A stretch of DNA of 58,010 nucleotides. Source: Pseudomonadota bacterium (GTDB taxonomy: Bacteria > Pseudomonadota > Gammaproteobacteria > Berkiellales > Berkiellaceae). This document shows, piece by piece, positions 32,450 through 40,705 of this stretch (positions are counted from its first letter, which is position 1; each line of letters opens with the position of its first letter). The notes under the pieces are model-generated. The model did no database searches. It worked only from the letters and a program-made list of their open reading frames with translations, and was not told where the DNA came from. The stretch is from positions 1 to 58,010 of the forward strand of contig JAFECS010000041.1 in the NCBI GenBank assembly GCA_018241965.1, given 5' to 3'. The translations under genes and the position numbers were made by a program.

Positions 32450-34348
32450 ATGCCCGCAAATCATACAACTTATATCTTTGATTTTGATAGCACAATCATC
32501 CAAGTAGAAGCTTTAGATATTCTTGCGAAAGTAGGCCTTGCCAATCATCCCAAAAAAGATGAACAATTAGCACAAGTGCAAAATATCACTAAAATGGCTA
32601 TGGAAGGTCGATATTCCTACCAAGAAAGCTTATCTGAACGCTTTGCTTTACTTAATTTAACATCAGCGCATTTAGAACAAGCCATTGAAATCATCAAAGA
32701 ACATATCACGCCTTCTATAGAAAGAAACAAAGATTTTTTTAAAAATAATGCTGACAATATATATATTCTATCCGGTGCTTTTATAGAAATTGTTTGGCCT
32801 ATCGTCCAAATGTTAGGCATTAAACGCCACCATGTGTTTGCCAATCGTCTGTTATATGATTTTGAATCATCGATTATCGATTATGATAGAACAAACCCCT
32901 TGGCGCACGATCAAGGGAAAGTGGTTGTTACCCAAATGCTTAATCTTAAAGGTAATGTGGTGGTGGTAGGCGATGGTTATACCGATTATGAAATTAAAGC
33001 AAATGGCGCGGCTCACACGTTCGTTGCCTTTACTGAAAATGTGGCCAGAGAAAGTGTCACCAAAAATGCCGATATCGTTGTTGATGAATTGGAAGGTTTG
33101 TTTATTTCATGTCAGATCCCCTATATCAACAAACATTCCCATAAAAAAGTTTTGCTTCTTGAAAATATTCACCCTTTTGTACAACATTTTTTCAAAAATG
33201 CTGGCTTTGAAGTGGAAAATCTACCCAACGCGTTGAATGAAAACGAACTTATCAATAAACTCCAAGATGTCAGCATTCTAGGTATTAGATCAAAAACCGA
33301 GGTTACCAGTACTGTCATTGAAAAATGCCCAACTTTAGAAGCCATTGGTGCTTTTTGTATCGGAACCAATCAAATTAACTTAGCAACCTGTTCTCAACAA
33401 GGCATCGCTGTTTTTAATGCTCCCTATAGCAATACCCGCAGTGTAGTTGAGCTTGCCTTAGGTGAAATTATTTTGTTGGTTCGCCGCGCCATCAGCATGG
33501 ATCATAAAATGCGAAATAATTTATGGGATAAATCAAGTAAAGGCGCACATGAAGTTCGAGGAAAAACATTGGGCATTATTGGCTATGGTAATATTGGCTC
33601 GCAATTATCAATTTTAGCCGAAGCTGTTGGTCTGCGTGTTCATTATTATGATATCGAAGATAAGTTACCCTTAGGAAATGCTAAAGTTTGTCATACCCTG
33701 GAAGACTTGTTAAATTCCTCTGATATTGTCACAGTCCATGTCGATGGGCGTAAAGAAAATGAACATTTTATTGGCAAAAATGAATTTGCAATGATGAAAG
33801 ATGGCGCCATCTTTCTGAACTTAAGTCGTGGATTTGTAGTTGATTTTGCAGCCATGGTGCAAGCGTTAGAATCTAAGAAACTCTCTGGCGTGGGGGTCGA
33901 TGTTTACCCCGAAGAGCCCCATGGTTCAAATGGCACTTTTCAAACGCCTTTACAAAAATTTGACAATGTCTTTCTCACACCACACATTGGTGGCTCCACC
34001 GAAGAAGCTCAACAGAATATCGGCGAATATGTCACCAAAAACTTACATACTTATAGTATGGATGGCTCATCCATTGGTAGCGTAAATTTCCCACAGCTTA
34101 ACTTACCTTCCATGAATTATCCTCAACGTATCATTCATATTCACAAAAATGTGCCCGGTATTTTGGCTAAAATAAATAGCTTATTTGCAGAGCATGAAAC
34201 CAATATTGAAGGCCAGTTTTTGAAAACAAACCAAGATATTGGGTATGTGATCACGGATATTAATCAAGAAATTGAAGATACCGTGTTAGGAAAACTGCAA
34301 TCCATTCCTCATACTATTAAGGTAAGGATATTAAATAAATCTAGTTAA
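32450..34348 (+). CDS. Fused phosphoserine phosphatase / D-3-phosphoglycerate dehydrogenase
   Basis: 632 aa; the ATG at 32450 is six bases after AAAGGA, better than an upstream in-frame ATG. The N-terminal part (about 1-215) is a HAD phosphatase of the SerB type: FDFDSTI (motif I), YILSGAFIEIV (motif II) and VVGDGYTDYE (motif III). The C-terminal part (about 225-632) is SerA: GIIGYGNIGSQL NAD-binding loop, LNLSRGFVVD, GVGVDVYPEEP, LTPHIGGSTEEAQ with the catalytic His, and a final ACT domain (RIIHIHKNVPGILAKINS). One chain would therefore carry the first and last steps of serine synthesis, leaving only SerC separate. It could be serine-regulated through ACT. Confidence 0.9.
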   Translation: MPANHTTYIFDFDSTIIQVEALDILAKVGLANHPKKDEQLAQVQNITKMAMEGRYSYQESLSERFALLNLTSAHLEQAIEIIKEHITPSIERNKDFFKNNADNIYILSGAFIEIVWPIVQMLGIKRHHVFANRLLYDFESSIIDYDRTNPLAHDQGKVVVTQMLNLKGNVVVVGDGYTDYEIKANGAAHTFVAFTENVARESVTKNADIVVDELEGLFISCQIPYINKHSHKKVLLLENIHPFVQHFFKNAGFEVENLPNALNENELINKLQDVSILGIRSKTEVTSTVIEKCPTLEAIGAFCIGTNQINLATCSQQGIAVFNAPYSNTRSVVELALGEIILLVRRAISMDHKMRNNLWDKSSKGAHEVRGKTLGIIGYGNIGSQLSILAEAVGLRVHYYDIEDKLPLGNAKVCHTLEDLLNSSDIVTVHVDGRKENEHFIGKNEFAMMKDGAIFLNLSRGFVVDFAAMVQALESKKLSGVGVDVYPEEPHGSNGTFQTPLQKFDNVFLTPHIGGSTEEAQQNIGEYVTKNLHTYSMDGSSIGSVNFPQLNLPSMNYPQRIIHIHKNVPGILAKINSLFAEHETNIEGQFLKTNQDIGYVITDINQEIEDTVLGKLQSIPHTIKVRILNKSS

Positions 34349-34362
34349 TAAGGAAAATCTTT

Positions 34363-34432
34363 GTAGGGGCGCATCCTGTATGCGCCCAAATTAATCAAAG
34401 ATTTGATGGGCGCAGACAGGCTGCGCCCCTAC
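34363..34432. repeat. REP-like inverted pair, family A (copy 3)
   Basis: A complete pair with GTAG and CTAC ends. The left hairpin is GGGCGCAT-CCTGT-ATGCGCCC and the right one is the inverted GGGCGCA type. It lies between convergent serAB-like and argS genes and can double as a terminator. Confidence 0.85.
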
Positions 34433-34445
34433 GATGATCCGAGGG

Positions 34446-36191
34446 CTACATTTTAGTTACTGTATTGAGTCCTAATATAGTTAAACCTTCTTTGAGCACC
34501 CTAGCCGTAAGCTCACATAAAGCTAAGCGCTGATTTTGTTCAGGCGCTCCTTCTACTCTACAGTCTCTAAAAAATGCGTTAAATTTTTCTGCTAGTTCAA
34601 ATAAATACTCACAAAGGCGATTGGGCATTAAATCGTCACATATAGAAGCCAGAATTTCAGCAAATTGGCACAAGTGCAAACCCAAGGCAACTTCGCTTTC
34701 GTGGGCCAAATCAATGTTTGCCAGTTTTATTTCACCTTGTATTTTGCGTTTTATGCCATGAATTCGTACATAAGAGTACATTAAAAAGGCTGCGGTATTT
34801 CCTTCAAATCGCAACATCTTATCATAGCTAAAAACATAATCATGGGTGCGATTACATACTAAATCAGCGTATTTTACCGCGTTAATCCCAAGCACATGTG
34901 CAATTTCTTTAATGTCTTGCTCTGAGAGCGTATTGCTTTCTTTATCTTTGGTGCGGGCAATTAAAATTTCATTGGCTTTTTGAATCGCGCTATCTAGCAA
35001 ATCAATCAAGCGCTCGGTTTCACCTGAGCGGGTTTTAAATTTTTTGCCATCTGGCCCAAGCACCAACCCAAAGGGCACATGATCCGCACGAACCTTGCTT
35101 GGATCTAAATACCCTGCAACTTCTGCTGCTTTAAACAACATGGCAAAATGGGTTGCCTGCCCAGCATCGGTCACGTAAATTAAACGGTCACTTTTTTCAT
35201 CAACAATACGATGGCGGATAGAAGCCATATCAGTAGTAGAATAATTATAGGCACCATCTGATTTTTGCAACATAAAAGGTAAAGGCTCACCTTCTCTATT
35301 TACAAAACCATCTAGAAAAAGGCACTTAGCACCATCAGAAATTTTAATTAAACCTTTATTTTCTAAATCTTTAATCGTATCTGCCAAATAAGGTTGATAA
35401 AATGATTCTCCCCTTTCTACTAATTTGATATCAAGCAGATCGTAAATTTCTTGATAGGCTTTTCTTGAAATCTCACAAATCATTTCCCAAATTGCTAAGG
35501 TTTCTTTATCATGACTTTGTAACGAAACCACCATTAACTGTGACTCTTTTTTAAAGTCTTCATTTTCATCAAAGCGTTTTTTGGCCTCTTTATAGAGGTT
35601 CACTAATTGCGTCAATGTCGCTTTTTTATCACTGACAATTTGCGGCGCAAAAGCTTTAATATAAGCAATTAACATCCCAAAAGAGGTGCCCCAATCGCCA
35701 ATATGATTCAAGCGTAAAACATAATGCCCCAGATATTCAAACAGCCTTGCTAAACTGTCGCCAATAATAGTTGAGCGTAAATGCCCCACATGCATTTCTT
35801 TGGCGGTATTGGGCGAGGAAAGATCGATGGTGATTTTTTGAACCTTATTGGTTTTAGCAACAGTCTGTGGCTCATTTGCTATGTTTTGGCATAAGTTAGA
35901 TATTGCTTCATTGGAAAGCGTCAGGTTAATGAAGCCGGGCCCAGCAATTTCACATTTTTCAAGAAAACCATCTTTATTGTTTTTTTCAAGATTAGCCACC
36001 ACTTTGCTAGCAATATCTCTAGGGGGCATATTGAGCAATTTGGTTAATTTCATGGCACTGTTACATTGGTAATGCCCAAAATTTGCTTTGGTGCTTCGTG
36101 TGACTTCAATACTGAATTCAGATCTATCCAAAGTTTCAAAGGCATCTATGAAAGCGTCTTTACATTTATTTTCAATCTGCTGAATTAACAT
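34446..36191 (-). CDS. argS: Arginyl-tRNA synthetase
   Basis: 581 aa, class I synthetase. The N-terminal Add-1 tRNA-binding domain (about 1-110) is followed by the HIGH-like motif HVGHLRS (residues about 131-137), then DWGTSFGML near 164. The KMSKS loop is degenerate (KKFKTRSGE), as usual for ArgRS. The C-terminal anticodon-binding DALR domain includes FLMYSYVRIHGI and LAEKFNAFFRDCRV-type residues. It charges tRNA-Arg. Confidence 0.97.
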   Translation of the reverse strand: MLIQQIENKCKDAFIDAFETLDRSEFSIEVTRSTKANFGHYQCNSAMKLTKLLNMPPRDIASKVVANLEKNNKDGFLEKCEIAGPGFINLTLSNEAISNLCQNIANEPQTVAKTNKVQKITIDLSSPNTAKEMHVGHLRSTIIGDSLARLFEYLGHYVLRLNHIGDWGTSFGMLIAYIKAFAPQIVSDKKATLTQLVNLYKEAKKRFDENEDFKKESQLMVVSLQSHDKETLAIWEMICEISRKAYQEIYDLLDIKLVERGESFYQPYLADTIKDLENKGLIKISDGAKCLFLDGFVNREGEPLPFMLQKSDGAYNYSTTDMASIRHRIVDEKSDRLIYVTDAGQATHFAMLFKAAEVAGYLDPSKVRADHVPFGLVLGPDGKKFKTRSGETERLIDLLDSAIQKANEILIARTKDKESNTLSEQDIKEIAHVLGINAVKYADLVCNRTHDYVFSYDKMLRFEGNTAAFLMYSYVRIHGIKRKIQGEIKLANIDLAHESEVALGLHLCQFAEILASICDDLMPNRLCEYLFELAEKFNAFFRDCRVEGAPEQNQRLALCELTARVLKEGLTILGLNTVTKM

Positions 36192-36202
36192 GTTTTTAGT
36201 TC

Positions 36203-36859
36203 TTAATATTTTTTAACATCGAAATTAAAATAGGTCTGTGGGTATGGCTCATCGGTATAAGTAAAATGCCACCATTCTTGTTCTATTCCTAGCCAGCCAA
36301 AATCACTCAAGAGCTTTTTTAAAAATTGTCTATTGGCATAAACTTCTTTACTAACATCAAGGTTATCAGGATGCGATAAAGGATCCATAAAATCAAAACG
36401 TGTTCCCATATCTAGCATTTTGCCCGTTGCGGTGTCGATAATGTTTAAATCTGCTGTAGAGCCCCGAGAATGGCTGGATTTTCTTGCTATGTATCCTAAT
36501 TTAAAAAAATCGCGCTTATCTATATTGGGGTAATACTCATTCTTTGTTTTTTGACATTCTGATTGGCTCCAGTGCCAAAAGTCCTCACACGCCCTATCTG
36601 GCCTGTAGGTATCCCATATAATTAAAGTAGGCGCGCTCATCTTTAACTGGTTCTTAATTGAAGCCTGTTGGAGCTTTTGAGCCATTGCGCGCAGGCTGTT
36701 GGCTGCTATTTCGGTAATGACAGCGACGCCCTCCTTGCTATACCCTGCTAAAGGTCGACCGATGAGGTTATCATGGGTTGTATATTTCAAATCAATCATT
36801 AATTCAGGCGCAACCTTTGATAATACAACAAAATGTTCTGGTAAACGTTCATCAGTCAT
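36203..36859 (-). CDS. VanX/DdpX-type D-Ala-D-Ala dipeptidase
   Basis: 218 aa. Zinc-peptidase M15D motifs: SSHSRGSTADL (residues about 136-146, His and Asp ligands) and EQEWWHF (about 195-201, catalytic Glu and third ligand His). The Arg in DTYRPDRA near 88 fits the VanX transition-state residue. There is no signal peptide, so it acts in the cytoplasm and is probably used for D-Ala-D-Ala recycling, not vancomycin resistance, since vanHA partners are absent. It follows argS upstream on the same strand with an 11-base gap. Confidence 0.92.
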   Translation of the reverse strand: MTDERLPEHFVVLSKVAPELMIDLKYTTHDNLIGRPLAGYSKEGVAVITEIAANSLRAMAQKLQQASIKNQLKMSAPTLIIWDTYRPDRACEDFWHWSQSECQKTKNEYYPNIDKRDFFKLGYIARKSSHSRGSTADLNIIDTATGKMLDMGTRFDFMDPLSHPDNLDVSKEVYANRQFLKKLLSDFGWLGIEQEWWHFTYTDEPYPQTYFNFDVKKY

Positions 36860-36993
36860 ATTTGTCCGCCTTCTAAATTATACTTTCCGCTCAGCCCTAT
36901 ATTAGGGCATTTTCGTCGGGAGATGGGAAGATCTTAAACCCAAAATCCGTTACTATTTCGCAAGATCGTTAAGTTATCAACTAGGAGTCAGCC

Positions 36994-37380
36994 TTGGCTG
37001 GTCAAAACCCAACTCGCAAGCAAGTTATTGCTCATGAAATACGCGAATATTTATTAGGCTTGCCTCCTGCTAAACATAGCCCCCTGGGTGCAAATGATGA
37101 TTTAGTTGATGAGCTTTCCTTGTTGGAAGGAATAATTCAACGCCTTTGGAAATTTGTACGCTTCTTGCAAAAATTGAACCCTATGGAATATTTACGCTGG
37201 ATGCATGATGCCTTTGCGAGAAAGGTAAATGAACTTAAATCAGACGAGTCTATTTCCACACAATATTCATCAGAGGATGATATTCCTATGAATGATATTG
37301 AATTGTCCGAGCAGGCTCATAAAGACAACTCAAAAAATACTTTGCACACAAAAACCAAACCTAGCATTACCTCAAGTTAA
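36994..37380 (+). CDS. Hypothetical protein with TTG start
   Basis: 128 aa. The start is TTG, supported by an AGGAG site (36983-36987) six bases upstream. Residues 1-75 are helical (RKQVIAHEIREYLLGLPP; LVDELSLLEGIIQRLWKFVRF). The rest is acidic then Ser/Lys/Thr-rich and disordered, ending in KPSITSS. No signal peptide or membrane helix. No family recognised. Confidence 0.6.
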   Translation: MAGQNPTRKQVIAHEIREYLLGLPPAKHSPLGANDDLVDELSLLEGIIQRLWKFVRFLQKLNPMEYLRWMHDAFARKVNELKSDESISTQYSSEDDIPMNDIELSEQAHKDNSKNTLHTKTKPSITSS

Positions 37381-37392
37381 AATTTGAAAATA

Positions 37393-37866
37393 CTAAGGTC
37401 CTTGGCGATATTTAATTTGAGGTTGTGATGTTTCTGCCTCATGCTCATCCTTGGGAAAGCGGATACTACTAATTAACCACGATTTTTGTGTTTTCTTTTC
37501 TCCTTGTAATAATTTAAACTCAAATTGTACTAGAAATTGATGATTGTCCTTAGTTATTAATCGACCAAGAACCACTCCTCCTTGCTGCTGGGGAAAAACT
37601 TCATTTTTAAGCCATACGATATTCTTGTATTGATCTAAACCTGTTATTTTTACATTTTCTTTAAATGATTCAAAATCAGTAGTCTTTTGGAATTCTGGTG
37701 TTAACAACGCATACGCTTGTTGGTACTGACCACTCGAAACAGCGATCAAAAAGCCTTTAGCGCCAAGCGTCATTACCGGGACTTTACTGAGCATGTAGCC
37801 AATAAACACGCCGATAAGCCCACAAGTGACAATAAAAGCAAAAAAGCCCTTTAGAAATTTTTTCAC
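37393..37866 (-). CDS. Membrane-anchored DUF4864/NTF2-like protein
   Basis: 157 aa. The N-terminal membrane helix (about residues 6-28) is followed by a domain typical of small NTF2-like exported proteins: FLIAVSSGQYQQAYALLTPE, then TTDFESFKENVK, and LITKDNHQFLVQFEF. The C-terminal tail is polar. Probably a periplasmic domain anchored in the inner membrane. The partner is unknown; it is not obviously an immunity protein for the nuclease gene upstream. Confidence 0.6.
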   Translation of the reverse strand: MKKFLKGFFAFIVTCGLIGVFIGYMLSKVPVMTLGAKGFLIAVSSGQYQQAYALLTPEFQKTTDFESFKENVKITGLDQYKNIVWLKNEVFPQQQGGVVLGRLITKDNHQFLVQFEFKLLQGEKKTQKSWLISSIRFPKDEHEAETSQPQIKYRQGP

Positions 37867-37963
37867 TGTTCATCCCTCTAGCAAAGATTCAGTTTTAGTA
37901 TAATTTATTTATTATACTTTTGCGCCCTCCTTGGTAAGTTAGAAAACAAGTTTTGGTATGTTA

Positions 37964-38614
37964 TCAAAGATGAGGTCTTCGATGAGATGTTTGCTTACAT
38001 TCAAGTAACTCTTTAGCCTGAAATTTCCAATAAGCTTGCCTTTCTTTTTTAAATGCAGAACGTATAACCTTATCTGTTACCCAAACATTGCTGTGTAAAT
38101 TTTCACTTTGTTCATGATGAAAACGGTGCGTTAAAACAACCCACGTACCAGACATAGTTTGGTCAAAATGGTGAATGATGATGATATCTTGACCCGTTTT
38201 ATCGACAGGACAAAACCCGGCTAGCATTCTTTGCAAGTTTGTTCGTCCTAAAGTATCTTTTTGATAAATATCATATAAATGTTGATTTGCATAAACGATG
38301 CGATCTCTGTAATAAAACATATCTTGCAATAAATTGTGTTTCTCAAGAAAATGTTTTCTTATTTGTAAAATGTCTTCTTTTATTGCACCTTTTTTGTCTA
38401 AATGGTGCCAATCCATATGCTTTGATTGCTTTAATTTCTTAGATGAGGGTAATGGTAAAGCAGCACACACATGCAATTTTCTAAATTGGCTTATTAGCGA
38501 ATCTATTTCATCTTTAGGGGTAGATTGTTTTTTAATTTCCTTTACTTTTGTAGCACGAACAGGTGGACTAGAGCGTCTAGAATCAGCAAAATATCTTACA
38601 CATCTTCCCAGCAT
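37964..38614 (-). CDS. HNH/EndoVII-fold (LHH-type) nuclease, candidate toxin or effector
   Basis: 216 aa. Residues 1-75 are basic and disordered (RRSSPPVRATKVKEIKK; PSSKKLKQSKH). The C-terminal two-thirds follow the LHH/Tox-type nuclease pattern: a GRTNLQRMLAGFCPVDKTG lead-in near 123, a His pair in DIIIIHHFDQT near 145, a GTWVVLTHRFHHEQ stretch, and the terminal AFKKERQAYWKFQAKELL helix. In known relatives the paired histidines bind metal and cut DNA. These domains normally cap polymorphic toxins; here there is no delivery domain, signal peptide or recognisable immunity gene. The basic N-terminus may address it to host DNA. Function inferred. Confidence 0.7.
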   Translation of the reverse strand: MLGRCVRYFADSRRSSPPVRATKVKEIKKQSTPKDEIDSLISQFRKLHVCAALPLPSSKKLKQSKHMDWHHLDKKGAIKEDILQIRKHFLEKHNLLQDMFYYRDRIVYANQHLYDIYQKDTLGRTNLQRMLAGFCPVDKTGQDIIIIHHFDQTMSGTWVVLTHRFHHEQSENLHSNVWVTDKVIRSAFKKERQAYWKFQAKELLECKQTSHRRPHL

Positions 38615-38626
38615 TTAAGCACTTCC

Positions 38627-39262
38627 TTAATCAAAATCCGTTGGCAAATGGGGTGCAAGATAATGCTCATAACAGCGCATTATTTGTTGACCCGTGACAC
38701 GTGGTAATGAAAGTGCTGGCAGCGCCGAAATGGGAAAAAAAGACACCGCTTGTGTCTCAATGCTGGTTCTAGGCTCACCACCTGTTATCTCACATAAGAA
38801 GAAACACTTATAGGTGTGTGGCCACTGCTTAGGATGCGCGTGCTTCCATTTATCATAAAGCGCAATTAATTTAAGCACATTGGCTTCATAACCTGATTCT
38901 TCAAAGATCTCTTTTTGCACACAGTAAGCAGGTGAATAATCTCTATCCGCCCAACCTCCAGGTAATGTCCAAAGCCCATCGGCACTTTCTTTTACCAATA
39001 AAACCTGATCCTCTTTAAAGATAGCCCCGCGAACATCGACTTTGGGTGTCGCATAACCTTGCTGACTAACAAACAGATCTAAAATTTTTTCAACAGGCAT
39101 ATCTGACAATGAAGCCATCATGTGTGCTGCAATATTTTGCAGCTGTAAATAGCGTTCCTTATCGTATTCACTTTGCGCAAAAGTAAGCCCATTTTGACTG
39201 ATAGACTGAATTTCAGAGGCCCATTTAAACCAAGAAAAATTATTGTCATTTGATACTGTCAT
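38627..39262 (-). CDS. Nudix hydrolase with N-terminal helical domain
   Basis: 211 aa. An N-terminal helical domain (about 10-65, WFKWASEIQSISQNGL, then YDKERYLQLQNIAAHM) is typical of the Nudix_N_2 group that includes ADP-ribose pyrophosphatases. The Nudix box spans about 107-129 (GGWADRDYSP, REIFEE-type KEIFEESG). It hydrolyses a nucleoside diphosphate linked to another moiety; ADP-ribose or NADH-type substrates are likely. Located in the operon-like run downstream of the thioesterase. Confidence 0.9.
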   Translation of the reverse strand: MTVSNDNNFSWFKWASEIQSISQNGLTFAQSEYDKERYLQLQNIAAHMMASLSDMPVEKILDLFVSQQGYATPKVDVRGAIFKEDQVLLVKESADGLWTLPGGWADRDYSPAYCVQKEIFEESGYEANVLKLIALYDKWKHAHPKQWPHTYKCFFLCEITGGEPRTSIETQAVSFFPISALPALSLPRVTGQQIMRCYEHYLAPHLPTDFD

Positions 39263-39269
39263 AAATTAA

Positions 39270-39731
39270 TCACCATCTGTGGTAAGCCGGATGCCCTTCT
39301 TTTACCGCAACAAACAACCCTTCACAAGTGGCACATAATTTATCTTGCGAAAAAAGCGAAGCCTGGATAAGCGCCCTGTCTTCTTTTATTTCTTTTACCG
39401 ATGCCTCTAAGTGTACAGGAATGTCACTTGGGGTCGGACGTTTTAAAGTAACATTAAAGTAAGCAGTAACAGTGCATGGGGGAGTTTTTGCTTTACTTTG
39501 CAGCATTAAAAAATAAGCCGCAGTCCAATTAGAGTGACAATCTAATAAGGTCCCAATAATGCCACCATTCAAAATCCCAGGAAATGCTTCATGATAAGGC
39601 TTGGCTTGCCAATCTGCAATAACGATGTCATTTTGTACCCAACTTTTAATCTGTAAACCATGGTGGTTGGCAACACCACACCCAAAACAGCTATTATGAG
39701 GCGCATAAGACTCTTGTAAACTCCCTTTCAT
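39270..39731 (-). CDS. PaaI-type hotdog thioesterase
   Basis: 153 aa from the ATG five bases after AAGGAG; a GTG two codons upstream is too close to that site. N-terminal CFGCGVANHHGLQI is followed by the hotdog-fold signature PGILNGGIIGTLLDCHSNW (about 50-68), with an Asp in the active-site helix. It probably hydrolyses acyl-CoA thioesters. It lies between rpoS and the Nudix gene. Confidence 0.88.
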   Translation of the reverse strand: MKGSLQESYAPHNSCFGCGVANHHGLQIKSWVQNDIVIADWQAKPYHEAFPGILNGGIIGTLLDCHSNWTAAYFLMLQSKAKTPPCTVTAYFNVTLKRPTPSDIPVHLEASVKEIKEDRALIQASLFSQDKLCATCEGLFVAVKEGHPAYHRW

Positions 39732-39745
39732 TCTCACTCCTTCAT

Positions 39746-40609
39746 TTAATTACCTGTGAGCATATCCTTGTAAATTCCATCTTGATGAAATTGGCGCTTC
39801 ATTTGCCTTAATATTTGCAACTGAATTTGCCGCACTCTTTCACGTGTTAAAGAAGTTTCTTCGCCAATATCTTCAAGTGTCATGATGGTCGCTCCATGCA
39901 AACCAAACCGTTTTTCTATTATCTCTAATTCTCTCTCACTTAAACTGGAAAGATATTGCTCCAATAGTTTATTCAATTCCTCGGCTTGTAATTTATCCAC
40001 TTGCTCTTCTAAGGATAAATCAGGCAATGTTTCAATAAAAAAGATGTCTTGCTCTTCATTCATTGGCGCATCAATAGAAACTTCTTGCCTATCAAGGGCA
40101 ACCAGCTCTTGTAATGCTTCCAACGGCATGTTCATTTCTTTAGCTATTTCATGCAAGGATGGATCTTCTTCATTATTCTGCCTCAATTTTTGCTGCGCAC
40201 GTAAAAATTGCTTATGCTTTTTTGCCAAATGTACTGGCAAGCGTATTAACCTAGATTGATTCATCAAAGCTCTTTCAATGGATTGTCGTATCCACCAAGT
40301 GGCATAGGTTGAAAACCTGGCGCCAACTTCAGGATCAAATTTTTCCACTGCATGAATTAAACCTAAATTCCCTTCTTCAACCAAATCAGCCAATGGCAAC
40401 CCGCGATTAATATATCGTCTTGCGATACATACCACTAATCTTAAATTCGCCTCAATAAGATGTGCTTTAGCTCTTTGATCTCCTGCTAACATTTGTTTAG
40501 CAAGTGTTTTTTCTTGATCACTGGATAATAATTTAATTTGTCCAATTTCAACAAGATATTGATATATTGAGTCAAACTTCCGAGAAAACCCTTTTGAAAA
40601 TGACAGCAT
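39746..40609 (-). CDS. rpoS: RNA polymerase sigma factor RpoS
   Basis: 287 aa from the ATG after TGAGGTG; GTG two codons earlier is possible. Regions: YQYLVEIGQIKLLSSDQE (1.2), then AHLIEANLRLVVCIARRYI and DLVEEGNLGLIHAVEKFD (2.1-2.2), then FSTYATWWIRQSIERALM (2.3-2.4), IRLPVHLAKKHKQ (3.0), and [20 protein letters not shown] (4.2). It sits directly downstream of nlpD in the surE-yqaA-nlpD-rpoS order conserved in gammaproteobacteria, which makes it the orthologue of RpoS. Short N-terminal region. It controls stationary-phase or transmissive-phase genes. A second RpoS-like gene is at 24419-25420. Confidence 0.93.
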   Translation of the reverse strand: MLSFSKGFSRKFDSIYQYLVEIGQIKLLSSDQEKTLAKQMLAGDQRAKAHLIEANLRLVVCIARRYINRGLPLADLVEEGNLGLIHAVEKFDPEVGARFSTYATWWIRQSIERALMNQSRLIRLPVHLAKKHKQFLRAQQKLRQNNEEDPSLHEIAKEMNMPLEALQELVALDRQEVSIDAPMNEEQDIFFIETLPDLSLEEQVDKLQAEELNKLLEQYLSSLSERELEIIEKRFGLHGATIMTLEDIGEETSLTRERVRQIQLQILRQMKRQFHQDGIYKDMLTGN

Positions 40610-40705
40610 GCTCACACCTCAACATCATCATTTTACTTTGCTCTGTCCTTATGAGTAATGATGTTAAGAAATAGTTCAACAATCTAAACCGTTAATAGAT
40701 ACAGT

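Noticed and set aside
36203..36859. Vancomycin-resistance VanX
   Set aside because: No vanH, vanA or regulator genes are adjacent; a role in D-Ala-D-Ala recycling is more likely.
36893..36911. Small hairpin GCCCTA-TAT-TAGGGC as a terminator
   Set aside because: It lies upstream of both divergent genes, so neither transcript would end there; possibly a regulatory site, but nothing else supports it.
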